This document shows positions 9,809 through 21,582 of a stretch of 61,625 nucleotides of DNA, in pieces. The position numbers and the translations under genes are program-made. Where the stretch lies: positions 1 through 61,625 of the forward strand of contig BBZO01000021.1 of the NCBI GenBank assembly GCA_001304875.1. Direction: 5' to 3'. The notes beneath the pieces were generated by a model. The model saw only the letters and a program-made list of their open reading frames with translations, was not told the origin of the DNA and did not search any database. Positions within the stretch are counted from its first letter, which is position 1; each line of letters opens with the position of its first letter. Source of the stretch: Clostridia bacterium UC5.1-2E3 (GTDB lineage Bacteria > Bacillota > Clostridia > Lachnospirales > Lachnospiraceae).

Positions 9809-9912
9809 CAAAAAATATACATAATTATCATTATTTTAGTACATTTTTCGACATTTTCTGTTATTAGTGGCTAAATATTAGTTAGTTAACAATATCTTGT
9901 GCTGCTCGCCCC

Positions 9913-9941
9913 TTGAATCCCTGGAAAAAATACAGTATAAT
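9913..9941 (+). promoter_or_regulatory. Probable sigma-A promoter of asnS
   Basis: TTGAAT (9913-9918) and TATAAT (9936-9941) at the ideal 17-base spacing, about 44 bases before the asnS start. The short leader leaves no room for a T-box. Confidence 0.65.
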
Positions 9942-9984
9942 AACGGAAATACAAGAATTTTAGGGTAAAAAGGAGCTAACAGCC

Positions 9985-11376
<1,392 letters not shown>

Positions 11377-11386
11377 GAGTACCTGT

Positions 11387-11413
11387 AGTGCCTGAGCTTT
11401 CGTCTCGGGCACT
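11387..11413 (+). terminator. Hairpin after asnS, weak or partial terminator
   Basis: Ten-base stem AGTGCCTGAG / CTCGGGCACT (one G-U pair) with a seven-base loop. It is followed by GCCTTTATA, not a proper T-run, so read-through into the next genes is likely. Confidence 0.45.
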
Positions 11414-11434
11414 GCCTTTATAAGGAGAAAAGCG

Positions 11435-12506
11435 ATGAAATTCATTCACATAGCCGACGTTCACTGGGGGATGGCCCCGGATGGGGACAAGCCCTGGTGC
11501 CGGCAGAGAACCCAGGCGATCCGTCACACCTTCGAGCGGGCCATCGAGGAGACGAGAAACCAGAAGGCGGATCTTCTTCTGATCGCCGGCGACCTGTTCC
11601 ACCGCCAGCCTCTGGTCCGGGATTTAAAGGAGGTCAACTACCTGTTCACCACCATACCGGACACGAAGGTGGTCATCATCGCGGGAAACCACGACCGCAT
11701 CCAGAAGAGCTCCGCGGTTTTAAGCTTCCAGTGGGCTCCCAACGTGACCTATCTGATGGATGAGGAGTTCACCTCGGTCTATTTTGAGGAGATCAACACG
11801 GAAGTCTGGGGCTTTTCCTACCACACGGCGGAGATCCGGGAGCCGAAGCTCAACCAGGTGCAGGCGCCGGGGAAAGACCGCATCCACATCCTGTTAGGAC
11901 ACGGCGGGGATGCGGGGCATGTGCCCATCGACCGGGCGGCCCTGGCGGTGGCCGGATTTTCCTACGTGGCCCTGGGCCACATCCACAAGCCGGAGGTGCT
12001 GGTGGAGAACCGCATCGCCTACTCCGGGTCGCCGGAGCCGTTAGACAAGACAGAGACCGGCAAGCACGGCATCATCATCGGAGAGATCAGCAATCTCACG
12101 GGGAATGTGACGTCCTTAAAGTTCCTGCCCATGGCCGAGGCGCAGTACATTCCGCTGAATGTCAACGTGACCCCCGCCACCACCAACACGGAGCTGACGC
12201 TGCGCATCACCCAGGAGATTTTAAAGCGGGGTTCCCAGCACATCTACCGGTTCCGCATCCGCGGGATGCGGGATCCCGACATCGAGTTCGATCTGGAGAG
12301 CCTGGTGAACCGCTACCGGATCGCGGAGATCGTGGACGAGTCGGAGCCCAGGTATGATTTCAGCAGGCTGTTCGCGGAGCACCCCCAGCGACATGATCGG
12401 ATTTTTCATCCAGGCGCTGCAGAAGGACGAGATGAGCGCCGTGGAGAAGAAGGCGCTGCACTACGGCATCCACGCGCTGCTTCTGACTACCGACGAAAGG
12501 AATTGA
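11435..12506 (+). CDS. SbcD/YhaO-like metallophosphoesterase DNA nuclease (one frame break)
   Basis: Restored length ~357 residues. Metallophosphoesterase motifs are in order: MKFIHIADVHWG (D, H), LLLIAGDLFHR (D), AGNHDR (N, H), LLGHGGD and LGHIHKP. This is the nuclease subunit of Mre11/SbcD-type complexes that process DNA ends. The frame changes near 12385 within a run of five C; removing one C restores EHPSDMIG and a tail ending in TTDERN. This is the only clear +1 break of the window. The stop lies four bases before the ATPase gene, which it presumably partners. Confidence 0.88.
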
Positions 12507-12510
12507 CGCC

Positions 12511-14347
12511 ATGAGATTACTGGATTTACATATCGACGGATTCGGGAAATTTCACGACCGGGACATCGCCTTCGAGGACGGCATCAACGTCATCTACGGC
12601 AAAAACGAGGCTGGCAAATCCACGCTCCACACCTTCATCCGCGGCATGCTCTTCGGCATCGAGAAGCAGCGGGGCCGGGCCTCGAAAAATGACCTCTACA
12701 GCAAGTATGAGCCTGGGAGCAGAGCGGAACCTACGAGGGACGCCTGCGGGTGCAGTGCGGCGGCACCGTTTACCGCATCGAGCGGACGTTTCAGAAGAAC
12801 CGCAAGGAGCTGACCGTCGTGAACGAGACCCTGGGGCGGGAGGCGGAGCCCACCCGGGCACTGATGGACGAGATCTGCTGCGGCCTCTCGGAGACCGCCT
12901 ACAACAACACCATCAGCATCGGCCAGTTAAAGAGCGCCACCGAGGCCGGCATGGTGACGGAGCTGAAAAATTATATCGCCAACATGAACACCACCGGCGA
13001 CATGTCGCTGAACATCACGAGGCCTCTGCGTACCTCAAGAACCAGCGAAAGGAGCTGGAGGCGCAGATGTCGCCGGAGGCGGCCAGGGCCTACGCCTCGC
13101 TGTTAGGCGAGATTAAGCACGTGGAGAAGGAGATCGCCTCCCCGGAGTACGAAAACCAGATGAAGGCCTACCAGTCCATGCGGGCCCAGACGAAGCGTCT
13201 CATCGACGAGAAGCAGGCGGAGCGGGCCGAGCTTATGGAGAAGATCGCCCAGGGAAAGAAGATGCTCTCCGATTTCCAGTTCACGGACCAGGCCTCCATC
13301 GACGCCTACCGGGAGGAGATTAAGAAGGTCTGCGACGACTATTCCGAGGCGAAGCGGATCACCGGAAACAAGGCGGCGTCCACGTTTGCGGCGCTCTCGC
13401 TGATTGCGGCGGCCGGTCTGCTGGCCGGGGCGTTTTACATCTACTATTTCCTCCGCACGTCCTCCCTTATGACCCTGTCCTTCGGACTTGTGGGCGCGGC
13501 GGCGGTGCTTTTTATTCTCGGCGCCGGGCTGTTTGCCAGGGGACGGCACTATAAAAAGTCCCTGAACTTAAGCTCCGGGATGCTCACGGAGGTGTTCACC
13601 AGGCATCTGGGCAACGGGGAGATTTCACCGGAGGCCATGGAGCGCTTTTTAAAGCGGATGGACGAGTTTTCCAATTTAAACGCCACAATCCTGCGGTCGG
13701 AGGCCACGGCAGCCTCGCAGATGGAGGAGATCTCAGAGCTTCAGCAGAAGCAGAACTCCTGCAGCGAGGTCATCGAGGAGCAGCAGCGGACCCAGTGGGA
13801 GCTTGAAAAGAAGCTGGAGCATCTGGCCAACTGCAAAAACCAGATCGAGGGGCTTAAGCATCTGATCGAGGAGAACGACCGCATCCAGGAGGAGATCGCG
13901 GCCATCGACCTGGCGCAGGAGACCATGGCGGAGCTCTCCGCCACGATCCGGGATTCCTTCGGGCTCTATCTGAACAAGACGGCTTCCCAGCTCATCAAGG
14001 GCATCACCGGGGGCATTTACGACAGCATGAGCATCAATGAGAACCTGAATATTTTTCTGAACACGAAAAGTAAGCTGGTGCCTCTGGAGCAGGCCAGCAG
14101 CGGAACCATGGACCAGGTGTATCTGGCGCTCCGGCTGGCGGCGGCCCGCCTCATCCAGGGCGGCGAAGACAACATGCCTCTGATCTTCGACGACAGCTTC
14201 GTGCTCTACGACGAGGAGAGGCTTAAGACGGTTCTTAAGTGGCTTTCTAAAACCTGCCGCGGACAGATCATCATTTTCACCTGCCATCAGAGGGAGGCGC
14301 AGATGCTGACCGCAAACCAGATTCCCTACAATCTCATCAATATTTAA
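12511..14347 (+). CDS. SbcC/YhaN-like AAA ATPase with internal membrane segments (two frame breaks)
   Basis: Restored length ~612 residues. The start MRLLDLHIDGFGKF and Walker A YGKNEAGKSTLHTF lie at the N-terminus; the ABC-type signature ASSGTMDQVYLALRLA and Walker B MPLIFDDSF are in the last 100 residues, as in SbcC/Rad50. The central part is coiled coil, interrupted by two adjacent hydrophobic helices (13381-13545: AALSLIAAAGLLAGAFYIYY and GLVGAAAVLFILGAGLF). That marks the YhaN branch rather than true SbcC. Breaks are near 12712 and 13019, each repaired by one base. It should work with the upstream nuclease in DNA end processing, possibly at the membrane (inference). Confidence 0.82.
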
Positions 14348-14381
14348 GCATTACCATAAATCATAAAAAGGAGGCAGCGGT

Positions 14382-15578
14382 ATGATATTCTGTGCGAAAC
14401 ATCTGGTAACCGGGGATGGAACGACGGTGATCGGGGACGGCGCCGTCTATGTGGATAAGGAGGGACTGATCGGGGACGTGGGAGCTGCAGCCGATGTGAA
14501 GGCCGCACACCCGGGCGAGCCGGTGACGGATTACGGCGACGCCACGATTCTGCCGGGACTCATGGATATGCACACCCATTTCGGCTACTACTACAGCCAG
14601 CCGGATCTGTTCAACTACGACGACTATATGCTCGCCTACTACGCGCTGAACGAGGCGCACCGGGCGCTCCGGCGCGGCATCACCACCATCCGGGACGTGT
14701 CCTCCCCCTCGGGACTTTTAAAGCAACTGCGGCTGGCCGGGGAGAAGGGCTTTGTGACGGTTCCCCGCATCATCCACACGGACACCGGGATGTGCATGAC
14801 CGGCGGCCACGGCCACGACGACGGGATCGTGGAGGTGGACGGTGTGGACGAGATCCGCAAGGAAATCCGCAAACAGCGCCGGGACGGGGCCGACTGGATC
14901 AAGGTGCTCACCAGCAACCGGGAGCCGGTTCCGGAGTTTACGCAGGAGGAGCTGGACGCCGCCGCGGACGAATGCCGCCGCCGGGGCATCAAATGTGCGG
15001 TTCACGCGGGACTTCAGCCTGCCATCCAGATGTGCATCGACGCGGGCTTCACCTCCATCGAGCACGGCACGTTTCTGACGCTGGAGCAGGCAAAGCAGAT
15101 GGCAGAGAAGGGCATCTACTGGACGCCCACCATCACCGCCTACACGGTGCTCTATGAGTTCTGCAAAAAGGCCATCGAGGAGGGCGTGGATCCCGGCAAC
15201 CGCATCGCGGTGAAGGCCATGCACGACATGGCGTTCTTTGAGCCGGCCTACAATGCCTACAAGAATAATTTCAAGAAGTTCTATGACACCGGCGTCACCG
15301 TGGTGGCCGGCACGGACATGGTGCTCTATGGAGCTCCGGCCTACCCCTTAAACCGGGAACTGGCGCTGATGGTGGAGTACGGAATCACCCCGCTGCAGGC
15401 CATCCAGACAGCCACGGAGAATCCGGCCAGGATGCTGGAGCTGGAGCATGTGGTTGGAACGCTGCGGACCGGGCTGGAGGCCGATCTTCTGGCTGTGAAG
15501 GGAAATGCGGCGGAGGACATCCACGCGCTGGATGAGGTGCTGGGAGTGTTCATAAGAGGGGAAGAGGTGCGGGTATGA
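14382..15578 (+). CDS. Amidohydrolase-family metal-dependent hydrolase
   Basis: 398 residues, intact. Amidohydrolase motifs: LPGLMDMHTHFG (HxH), KVLTSNREP at the position of the bridging lysine, CAVHAGL, IEHGTF and VVAGTDMVLYG with the catalytic Asp. Overall organisation resembles the imidazolonepropionase/Xaa-Pro dipeptidase-like group. Such enzymes cleave C-N bonds in cyclic amides or peptides; the substrate is not evident. AAGGAGG precedes the ATG. The gene follows the ATPase gene by 34 bases and ends at a strong terminator, so it may be co-transcribed with it. Confidence 0.85.
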   Translation: MIFCAKHLVTGDGTTVIGDGAVYVDKEGLIGDVGAAADVKAAHPGEPVTDYGDATILPGLMDMHTHFGYYYSQPDLFNYDDYMLAYYALNEAHRALRRGITTIRDVSSPSGLLKQLRLAGEKGFVTVPRIIHTDTGMCMTGGHGHDDGIVEVDGVDEIRKEIRKQRRDGADWIKVLTSNREPVPEFTQEELDAAADECRRRGIKCAVHAGLQPAIQMCIDAGFTSIEHGTFLTLEQAKQMAEKGIYWTPTITAYTVLYEFCKKAIEEGVDPGNRIAVKAMHDMAFFEPAYNAYKNNFKKFYDTGVTVVAGTDMVLYGAPAYPLNRELALMVEYGITPLQAIQTATENPARMLELEHVVGTLRTGLEADLLAVKGNAAEDIHALDEVLGVFIRGEEVRV

Positions 15579-15621
15579 CAGAAGCACCTCGAATCTGACG
15601 CAGCAGATGATAACGCCAGAA

Positions 15622-15671
15622 CCCCGGATGGATATCTGTCTCAAGGATATCCGTCCGGGGGCTTTTGTTTT
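15622..15671. terminator. Bidirectional terminator between amidohydrolase and prs
   Basis: Long stem CCCCGGATGGATATC (15622-15636) / GGATATCCGTCCGGGG (15645-15660) followed by CTTTTGTTTT on the plus strand. It lies between convergent genes. Confidence 0.85.
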
Positions 15672-16850
15672 ACTCGATCACTTCGCCTCTTTTGTACTTA
15701 TCTAACAGCCGGTGAATCCGTCCCACCGGGTTTAAGAGCTCGCTTAAGGAGGCGTCGTGGTTTAAGTTGTCGATGATCAGCGCGATGTATTTGCTCATGT
15801 CCACGTTGATGTAGTAGGGCCTGGAGAGAAGCTCCGGCGTCTGGTACACCAGGTTGGTGGTGAGAACGCGGTCGATGAGGCCGTTCTCATAATACTCATC
15901 GAACTTTCTGAGGCCATTGGTGAACAGGCCGAAGGTGGAGCAGATGAATACCTTTCTGGCCTTGCGGCGCTTCAGCTCCTTGGCCACGTCGATCATGCTG
16001 TCGCCGGAGGAGATCATGTCGTCGATGATCAGCACGTCCTTGCCCTCCACGCTGGTGCCCAGGAACTCGTGGGCCACGATGGGGTTGCGTCCGTCCACCA
16101 TCTTCGTGTAGTCGCGGCGCTTGTAGAACATGCCCATGTCCAGTCCCAGCACGTTGGCGAAGAACACGGCGCGGGTCATGCCGCCCTCGTCGGCTGATGA
16201 CCATCATATGCTCACTGTCAATCTGAAGATCCTTCTCGGCCTTCAGAAGATACTTGATAAACTGGTAGACAGGCTGGACGGTCTCGAATCCCTTTAACGG
16301 GATGGCGTTCTGCACTCTGGATCGTGGGCGTCAAAGGTGATGATATTCTCCACGCCCATCTCCGTCAGCTCCTCCAGCGCCAGGGCGCAGTCCAGGGACT
16401 CGCGGCCGGTGCGCTTGTGCTGGCGGCTCTCGTAGAGGAACGGCATGATCACGTTGATCCGTCTGGCTTTTCCGCCCACGGCGGCGATGATTCGCTTTAA
16501 GTCCTGGAAATGGTCGTCGGGGGACATGTGGTTGACCATGCCGCAGAGGGAGTAGGTCAGACTGTGGTTGCAGACATCCACCATCAGATACAGGTCGTCG
16601 CCTCTGACGGATTCCTCCAGGGAGCCCTTGGCCTCGCCGGAGCCGAATCTGGCGTCTTGGCCCCGATGATATAGGAATCCCGCTGATAGCCGGCAAACGC
16701 GATGGTCGTCTTGTGCTCGCTCTCCCGCTCCTTGCGCCACTTCACCAGGTACTCGTCCACGCGGCGGCCCAGCTCTGCACAGCTCTTAAGCGGGATGAGA
16801 CCCAGCGGCCCCACCGGTATGGTATCAATAATCTTCTCTTCGTAAATCAT
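15670..16850 (-). CDS. prs: Ribose-phosphate pyrophosphokinase, long clostridial form (three frame breaks)
   Basis: Restored length ~394 residues, longer than the usual ~315. Both phosphoribosyltransferase-like halves are present: NVIMPFLYESRQHKRTGRE with the catalytic-flap region, ITFDAHDP, and the PRPP loop VLIIDDMISSGDSM. The product makes PRPP from ribose-5-phosphate and ATP for nucleotide, His and Trp synthesis. Breaks lie near 16653, 16319 (one base lost each) and 16193 (two bases lost or one gained; two C restore SPDEGGMTRA). ATG 16850 is preceded by AGGTGGAGG and overlaps the dnaC stop as ATGA, so prs is coupled to dnaC. An essential gene with three breaks points to sequence error. 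Confidence 0.9.
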
Positions 16851-17908
16851 AATTTCCTCCACCTGTCTGTTTCCAGTTTTATTTCTTTTTCCATTATGGG
16901 CCGGACGCGAAGTCTAGTCAAGCCTTTCAGCTTTTTTTGTATGCGGATGTCCTCTCCGTAGAGCGGAATGATCGTGTAGCCGCTCATGATCCGGGAGGTC
17001 ACACGGTCCGTGAACTCGTCGCGCAGGCTGTTCACCGGCAGATTCGTGGAAATGATGGTTCCCTTTTTCCGGTTCATTCTCTCGTTGACCAGATAGAAAA
17101 GCTGCGACGTGGTAAACGTGTTGATGAGCTCCGTCCCCAGATCGTCGATGATCAGCAGGTCGCAGTCCAGGATGTACTGGTTCATCTCCTGCACTTCCTC
17201 CGATGGGTCGTAGTCGAATTTATACTTGGAAAGAAAATCAAACATGTCCACCGCCGACAGATAGACCACCGAGAACCGCCGGTCCATGAGCTCCTTGGCG
17301 ATGCAGCTGCTGAGAAACGTCTTTCCCCGGCCCGCCTTTCCGGTGAAGAGGATGTTGCCCTTCTCCTCGCCGAAGCGCTCGATGTAGTCCCAGCAGAAGT
17401 CCACGGTCTGCCGCATGTACTCGTAGGCCGTCTTGCCGCTTTTCGGCTCCACCTGGGTGTTGTCGAAGTATTCCAGGGAAAAATGCTCGAAATTCTCGCT
17501 GTTTAACTTCTCGTGGATGCCGGACTGGCTGTAGAGCAGCTCGATCTCCGCCTGCTTGAAGCAGTGGCACTTCTTCCCGTCCCTATAGCCGGTGTCCCGG
17601 CAGTCCGGGCACTGGTAGCGCATATTGATGTAATCCTCGGAGAAGCCGCCGGATTTTAACAGCACCCGGCGCTGCTCCTTTAAATCCTCGATCTTCGCTC
17701 TCCAGACCGCAGCCCCGGTCTCGTCCCCGGAGAGCCGGCACTTGGCGCAGGCCGCGAAGGACGCCGTCAGCTCCTCCTGTACCTCCGCCAGGGCGGGCAC
17801 GGCCTCGTACACTCTCCTTATCCTGGCATCCTGGTCGTGTTTGTTCTCGATCTGCCGCCGGTCGTACATGCGCATGATCGCATTGTACTGGGAATTGCTA
17901 AGCGCCAT
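16847..17908 (-). CDS. dnaC: Replicative helicase loader DnaC/DnaI-like ATPase
   Basis: 353 residues, intact. An N-terminal helical part is followed by a zinc-binding segment YQCPDCRDTG...CHCF (residues ~98-115). Then comes the AAA+ core with Walker A FTGKAGRGKTF, Walker B LLIIDDLGTE and the arginine-rich sensor region TDRVTSRIMSGY. It loads the replicative helicase at the origin and at restart sites. Preceded by the DnaD-like gene (26-base gap) and followed by prs with overlapping start and stop. A DnaA-box cluster lies upstream of the operon. Confidence 0.9.
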   Translation of the reverse strand: MALSNSQYNAIMRMYDRRQIENKHDQDARIRRVYEAVPALAEVQEELTASFAACAKCRLSGDETGAAVWRAKIEDLKEQRRVLLKSGGFSEDYINMRYQCPDCRDTGYRDGKKCHCFKQAEIELLYSQSGIHEKLNSENFEHFSLEYFDNTQVEPKSGKTAYEYMRQTVDFCWDYIERFGEEKGNILFTGKAGRGKTFLSSCIAKELMDRRFSVVYLSAVDMFDFLSKYKFDYDPSEEVQEMNQYILDCDLLIIDDLGTELINTFTTSQLFYLVNERMNRKKGTIISTNLPVNSLRDEFTDRVTSRIMSGYTIIPLYGEDIRIQKKLKGLTRLRVRPIMEKEIKLETDRWRKL

Positions 17909-17934
17909 CCTCTCGTCCTCCCTTCCTTACAGGC

Positions 17935-19012
17935 TTATGCCTGCTGCTCCCGTATCATCTTCCAGACCATCTCATCGTAGTCGTAGGAATCCTGCTCGTA
18001 GTTGTGGAACGGTTCTGGCTCTTTGCGCGGGCCGGGCGCTTGTCCTCCCGCTCCTTTGATCTGGCCGCCCGCTTCTCGTCCAGCTTTCTCACGCTGTCCA
18101 TGCCGGTGACTCCGGCCTCCTTCCACTGGGAAAGGATCTTGTCGGCGTACTGGAAACTGGGGCTGTGGATGGCCGCCAGCGTGCGGCTGCAGGCCTCCAG
18201 AACCAGCTCTTTGGTGAACCCGTACGTCCTGAACCACCGCTCAATGTACTCCCGCTCCACGTTTCCCGGCCGCCTGTCTCCCAGACCGAAGGCGCGCATC
18301 ACCGCGAAGGCGTCCTTCTGGAAGCCGGCGGAATACTCCTTCGCCTCCACGGCGGTCTTTATCCCCTGTCTGTGCCAGTCCAGCGCCACGGTCTCTATGT
18401 AGCGGATGCTGGTGTGTCCCGCCTGGGCGCAGTGCTCCACCAGATACTCCAGAAGGTCCGCGTTCATCTTAAGCTGGCCGTATAAATAGGCAAACACCTC
18501 GCAGTCCCTGGGGGTGAACACCTTCTCCAGGTACTTCTGCGCGATGTAAATGAGCTGCGTGAAGTTTTCGTCCTGCGAAAGCCGGCCCAGAAGCTCGGGC
18601 GCGGCGGCGCGGGACTCTTTCGCGGAGGCCTCCTCCGCACGGGGCCCATCTGCCGCGCGGGATTTGCAGGATCCGCCATGCGGGATGACACAGCGTCCGC
18701 CGCGTGGGATGACACGGCCCCTGCTTCGCGGGACGCTGCACGGGATTCTGCGCGCGGCTCCGCGGCTCCGGCGCTCTCCGCCTCCAGCACTCCGGCCTTC
18801 TCCCAGTATCTCAGCGCGCGGCGCACGTCGGCCTCCGTGTGGTCCAGGGCCGCGGCGATGTCCTCCGCCGTCACGTCCTCGCCCTCATGCCGCAGGAGGT
18901 AGAGGTACACCTTCACATACTCCCCGCTGGCCTTCGCCATATGCTCATCTATAAATTCATCCGATACCACCGTCACTCTCGCCCGGCAACGGTCCCTGTA
19001 AGAAAGCGCCAT
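17935..19012 (-). CDS. DnaD-domain primosomal protein (two frame breaks)
   Basis: Restored length ~359 residues. The N-terminus (MALSYRDRCRARVTVVSDEF, then EYVKVYLYLLRHEG) forms a winged-helix DnaD-like domain; an Ala/Arg/Ser-rich linker of low complexity follows (coded ~18600-18780, with short repeats in the DNA). The C-terminal DnaB2/DnaD helical domain has YIETVALDWHRQGIKT and a later DKILSQWKEAGV motif. The protein helps remodel DNA and recruit the helicase loader in Firmicute replication initiation. Breaks near 18640 and 18033 are each repaired by one C. ATG 19012 is chosen because GGTGA precedes it. Directly upstream of dnaC, as expected for a primosome operon. Confidence 0.85.
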
Positions 19013-19100
19013 GTCTGTCTTCACCCTTTCACCACGATTGCACATCAAAAATCAGTGTAATTATAATAGCACAGGTCTTCAAAAAAGAAAATAGAGCGAG

Positions 19101-19299
19101 TTATCCACCAGGTGGATTGTGGATAATGTGGATAATGTGAATTTGCGGGTTACATAAATGTAAAAATAATGTCGCCTCCTGTCGAAAATGACGCGCTTCC
19201 ACGCATTTTCAAATTATCAAACAACTGATTATGTGAACCAAAAAATCCACAAAGCCTGTCAACATAAATTGTTGAAAACTCTGTGGATAATGTGGATAA
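19101..19299. promoter_or_regulatory. DnaA-box cluster upstream of dnaD-dnaC
   Basis: Four perfect DnaA boxes TGTGGATAA occur as two head-to-tail adjacent pairs at 19118-19126, 19127-19135, 19282-19290 and 19291-19299. An inverted near-match TTATCCACC is at 19101-19109 and a 7/9 match AAATCCACA at 19243-19251. The region between murC and the DnaD-like gene (19049-19299) holds no gene and also has a minus-strand TATAAT at 19060-19065. The cluster probably lets DnaA control transcription of the primosome operon or titrates DnaA (inference). Confidence 0.75.
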
Positions 19300-20681
19300 C
19301 TATTCAGAAAGGAGCATTTCTCCCACTTTTACAATGTCTCCGGCGCCCATAGTTATCAACAGATCGCCGTGCATACAATTTTTTAAAATAAATTTTCTGA
19401 TCTCCTCAAATCCGGAGATATACTCCGCCGGCGTGCCGTAGGCGCGGATCTTTTCCGCCAGATTGGCGGAGCTGATGCCCAGGGTGTCGGTCTCCCTGGC
19501 CGCATAAATGTCAGCCATGATCACGTGATCCGCCAGAGACAGACTCTCGGCAAATTCATCCATCAAAGCCTTGGTCCTGGTGTAGGTGTGCGGCTGGAAC
19601 AGGCACCAGATTTTTCTGTGGGGATAGTTGAGGGCCGCCTTCAGCGTGGCCTCGATCTCCTGGGGATGGTGGGCGTAGTCGTCCACGATCACGATGCCGT
19701 TCTTCACGCCCTTGTACTCGAACCGGCGGTGAGTGCCCTGTAGTTTTTAAGCCCCTCGATCACCGGCTCCAGCCCCACGCCCTGTAAAATGGCCGCGGTG
19801 ATGGCCGCCAGGGCATTGTAGACGTTGTGCTCGCCCGGCACGCCCAGGGTGATGCGGTCCCAGCGCTCGCCGTCGATGAGCAGCGTGAACGACGGCCTCG
19901 CAAACTCGTCGTAGGTGATATTCTCCGCGCACATCCGGCTCTTTTGGGGATCCGAGCCGAAGGTGAACACCTGGCAGGGAAGCCCCTCCACAATCTCCTC
20001 GTAGTCGCGGATATCGCTGTTGATAATCAGCGCGCCGTCCGCCGGCAGCTTCTCGGCAAACAGGCGGAAGGAATGACGGATGTCCTCGATGTCCTTGAAG
20101 AAATCCAGATGGTCCGCCTCTATGTTCAGAATAATCTCCATGGTCGGGTTGAAGGAGAGAAAGCTGTTGGTGTACTCGCAGGCCTCCATCAGGAAGAGCC
20201 TGGAGCCGCCCACGCGGATATTTCCGCCGATGGAATCCAGGATACCGCCCACCGAGATCGTGGGATCCGTCCCCGCCGCCATGAAGATCTCCGCCAGCAT
20301 GGAGGTGGTCGTGGTCTTTCCGTGGGTGCCCGCCACCGCCAGGGCCTGCCGGTAGTTCTTCATCATCTGACCCAGCAGCTCCGCGCGGCTGAGCATGGGG
20401 ATGCCCTTCGCCTGCACGGCCATGAACTCCGGATTGTCCGGGTGGATGGCCGCCGTATAGACCACCACGTCAATGCCGTCGCCGATGTTCTCCGCCCGCT
20501 GTCCGATATACACCTTCGCCCCCATGGACTCCAGATGCTTTGTGAGATCCGAAGCCTGCGAGTCGGAGCCGGACACCGTGAAGCCCTCGTCCAGCAGAAT
20601 CTCCGCCAGACCGCTCATGCTGATGCCGCCGATCCCGATAAAATGGACCGTCTTCGGAACATTGAAATCTATATGATACAT
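19300..20681 (-). CDS. murC: UDP-N-acetylmuramate--L-alanine ligase (one frame break)
   Basis: Restored length ~460 residues. The N-terminal Rossmann-like domain (HFIGIGGISMSGLAEILLD) is followed by the central ATPase with AVAGTHGKTTTTSMLAEI and LMEACEYTNSFL. After the break, the C-terminal Mur ligase domain has IVIVDDYAHHPQEI and LFQPHTYTRTKAL. MurC adds L-Ala to UDP-MurNAc in peptidoglycan synthesis. The frame breaks near 19738 at ACAGGG|CACT; one extra G gives KNYRGTHRRFEYKG. An essential gene, so the break is almost certainly sequence error. It ends at the DnaA-box cluster. Confidence 0.94.
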
Positions 20682-20730
20682 ATTTTTCCACCTTTTTCAT
20701 TATTTATCTTACTGTAAATATTACTTCTTT

Positions 20731-21458
20731 TTATAATGAAAAGCAACCGTTTTTGTTGAGCACGAGGTCCAGCTTCTTTAAGTCCGTGTTGATCACCAGC
20801 TCCTCCGGGAAACCGCACCGGACAAGCATTTCCTCTGCGTACTCCAGATTCCCCACATCGTAGTAGATATGCGCGTCGCTGCCGGCGATGACCGGCACGC
20901 GGTACTCCATGCAGAGCTTTAAGATCTCCGGCAGCGTCTCATGGGCGCCTTTGCGGCTGGCCGTGGGCGCCAGTGAGCTGTTGTTGATCTCCAGGGCCAC
21001 CTTCTCCCTGGCCGCGGCCTGCACCACAGCCCGGTAGTTTAACGGATAGCGGGCGTCGTCCGGATGGCCGATGATTTTCACGTAGGGATTTTTCATGGCT
21101 CCAATGAGGGCGTCTGTGTTCTCCTCCTCGGTTCCCGGCTTCATGCAGGGAGGTGGAGGCTGGCGATCACATAGTCCAGGGTCTTTAAAAGTCCCTCGGG
21201 CACATCCAGCGTTCCCTTTCGGTCCATGATGTTGGCTTCGATTCCTTTATAAATCCGCACGCCCATGATCTCGTTGCGGATGATCTTATAATTCTTAAAA
21301 AACAGCGGACCACACGCCCCGGGGATGGACTTCGCGTGGTCGGAGGTTCCCATGGCCAGAAGACCCTTGTCCCTGGCCGCCTCGATGTTCTCCTTCAATG
21401 AGCTGTAGGCGTGGCCGCTGGCCAGCGTGTGGGTGTGCAGGTCAAATAACAGTTTCAT
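20731..21458 (-). CDS. PHP-domain phosphatase, YcdX-like (one frame break)
   Basis: Restored length ~242 residues. A compact PHP protein: LLFDLHTHTLASGHAYSS, GTSDHAKSIPG, KIIGHPDD and PVIAGSDAHI supply the metal-binding His/Asp residues typical of the YcdX subgroup with a trinuclear zinc site. Members are phosphoesterases of uncertain substrate. The frame breaks near 21146 at CTCCC|TGC, repaired by one C (SLHLPCMKPG). It is upstream of murC on the same strand (49-base gap) and divergent from queT. Confidence 0.85.
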
Positions 21459-21541
21459 CGGTCCGTTTCTCCTCTCTTTCCTGCGGTTGAAAGTTTCTTC
21501 TGCTCATATTATACCATGTTCACTAAATTTTTGCACAACGG

Positions 21542-21570
21542 TTGATTTATTCCTTTTATCATGCTATACT
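21542..21570 (+). promoter_or_regulatory. Probable sigma-A promoter of the queT leader
   Basis: TTGATT (21542-21547) and TATACT (21565-21570), spacing 17. Transcription would start near 21577 and give a leader of about 200 bases before queT. Confidence 0.6.
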
Positions 21571-21582
21571 CAATCACGTTGC

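Noticed and set aside
11435..14347. Decayed sbcCD pseudogene pair
   Set aside because: All catalytic motifs are intact on both sides of the breaks; sequence error explains them.
19049..19299. Chromosomal replication origin
   Set aside because: DnaA boxes are present, but dnaA, dnaN, gyrase genes and an obvious AT-rich unwinding element are not; a control cluster fits better.
19827..20717. Long plus-strand open frame opposite murC
   Set aside because: It mirrors the codon structure of a clear murC gene, has no family features and no ribosome site; one of many high-GC antisense shadows (others opposite asnS, prs, the sigma54 activator, PFOR and the alcohol dehydrogenase).
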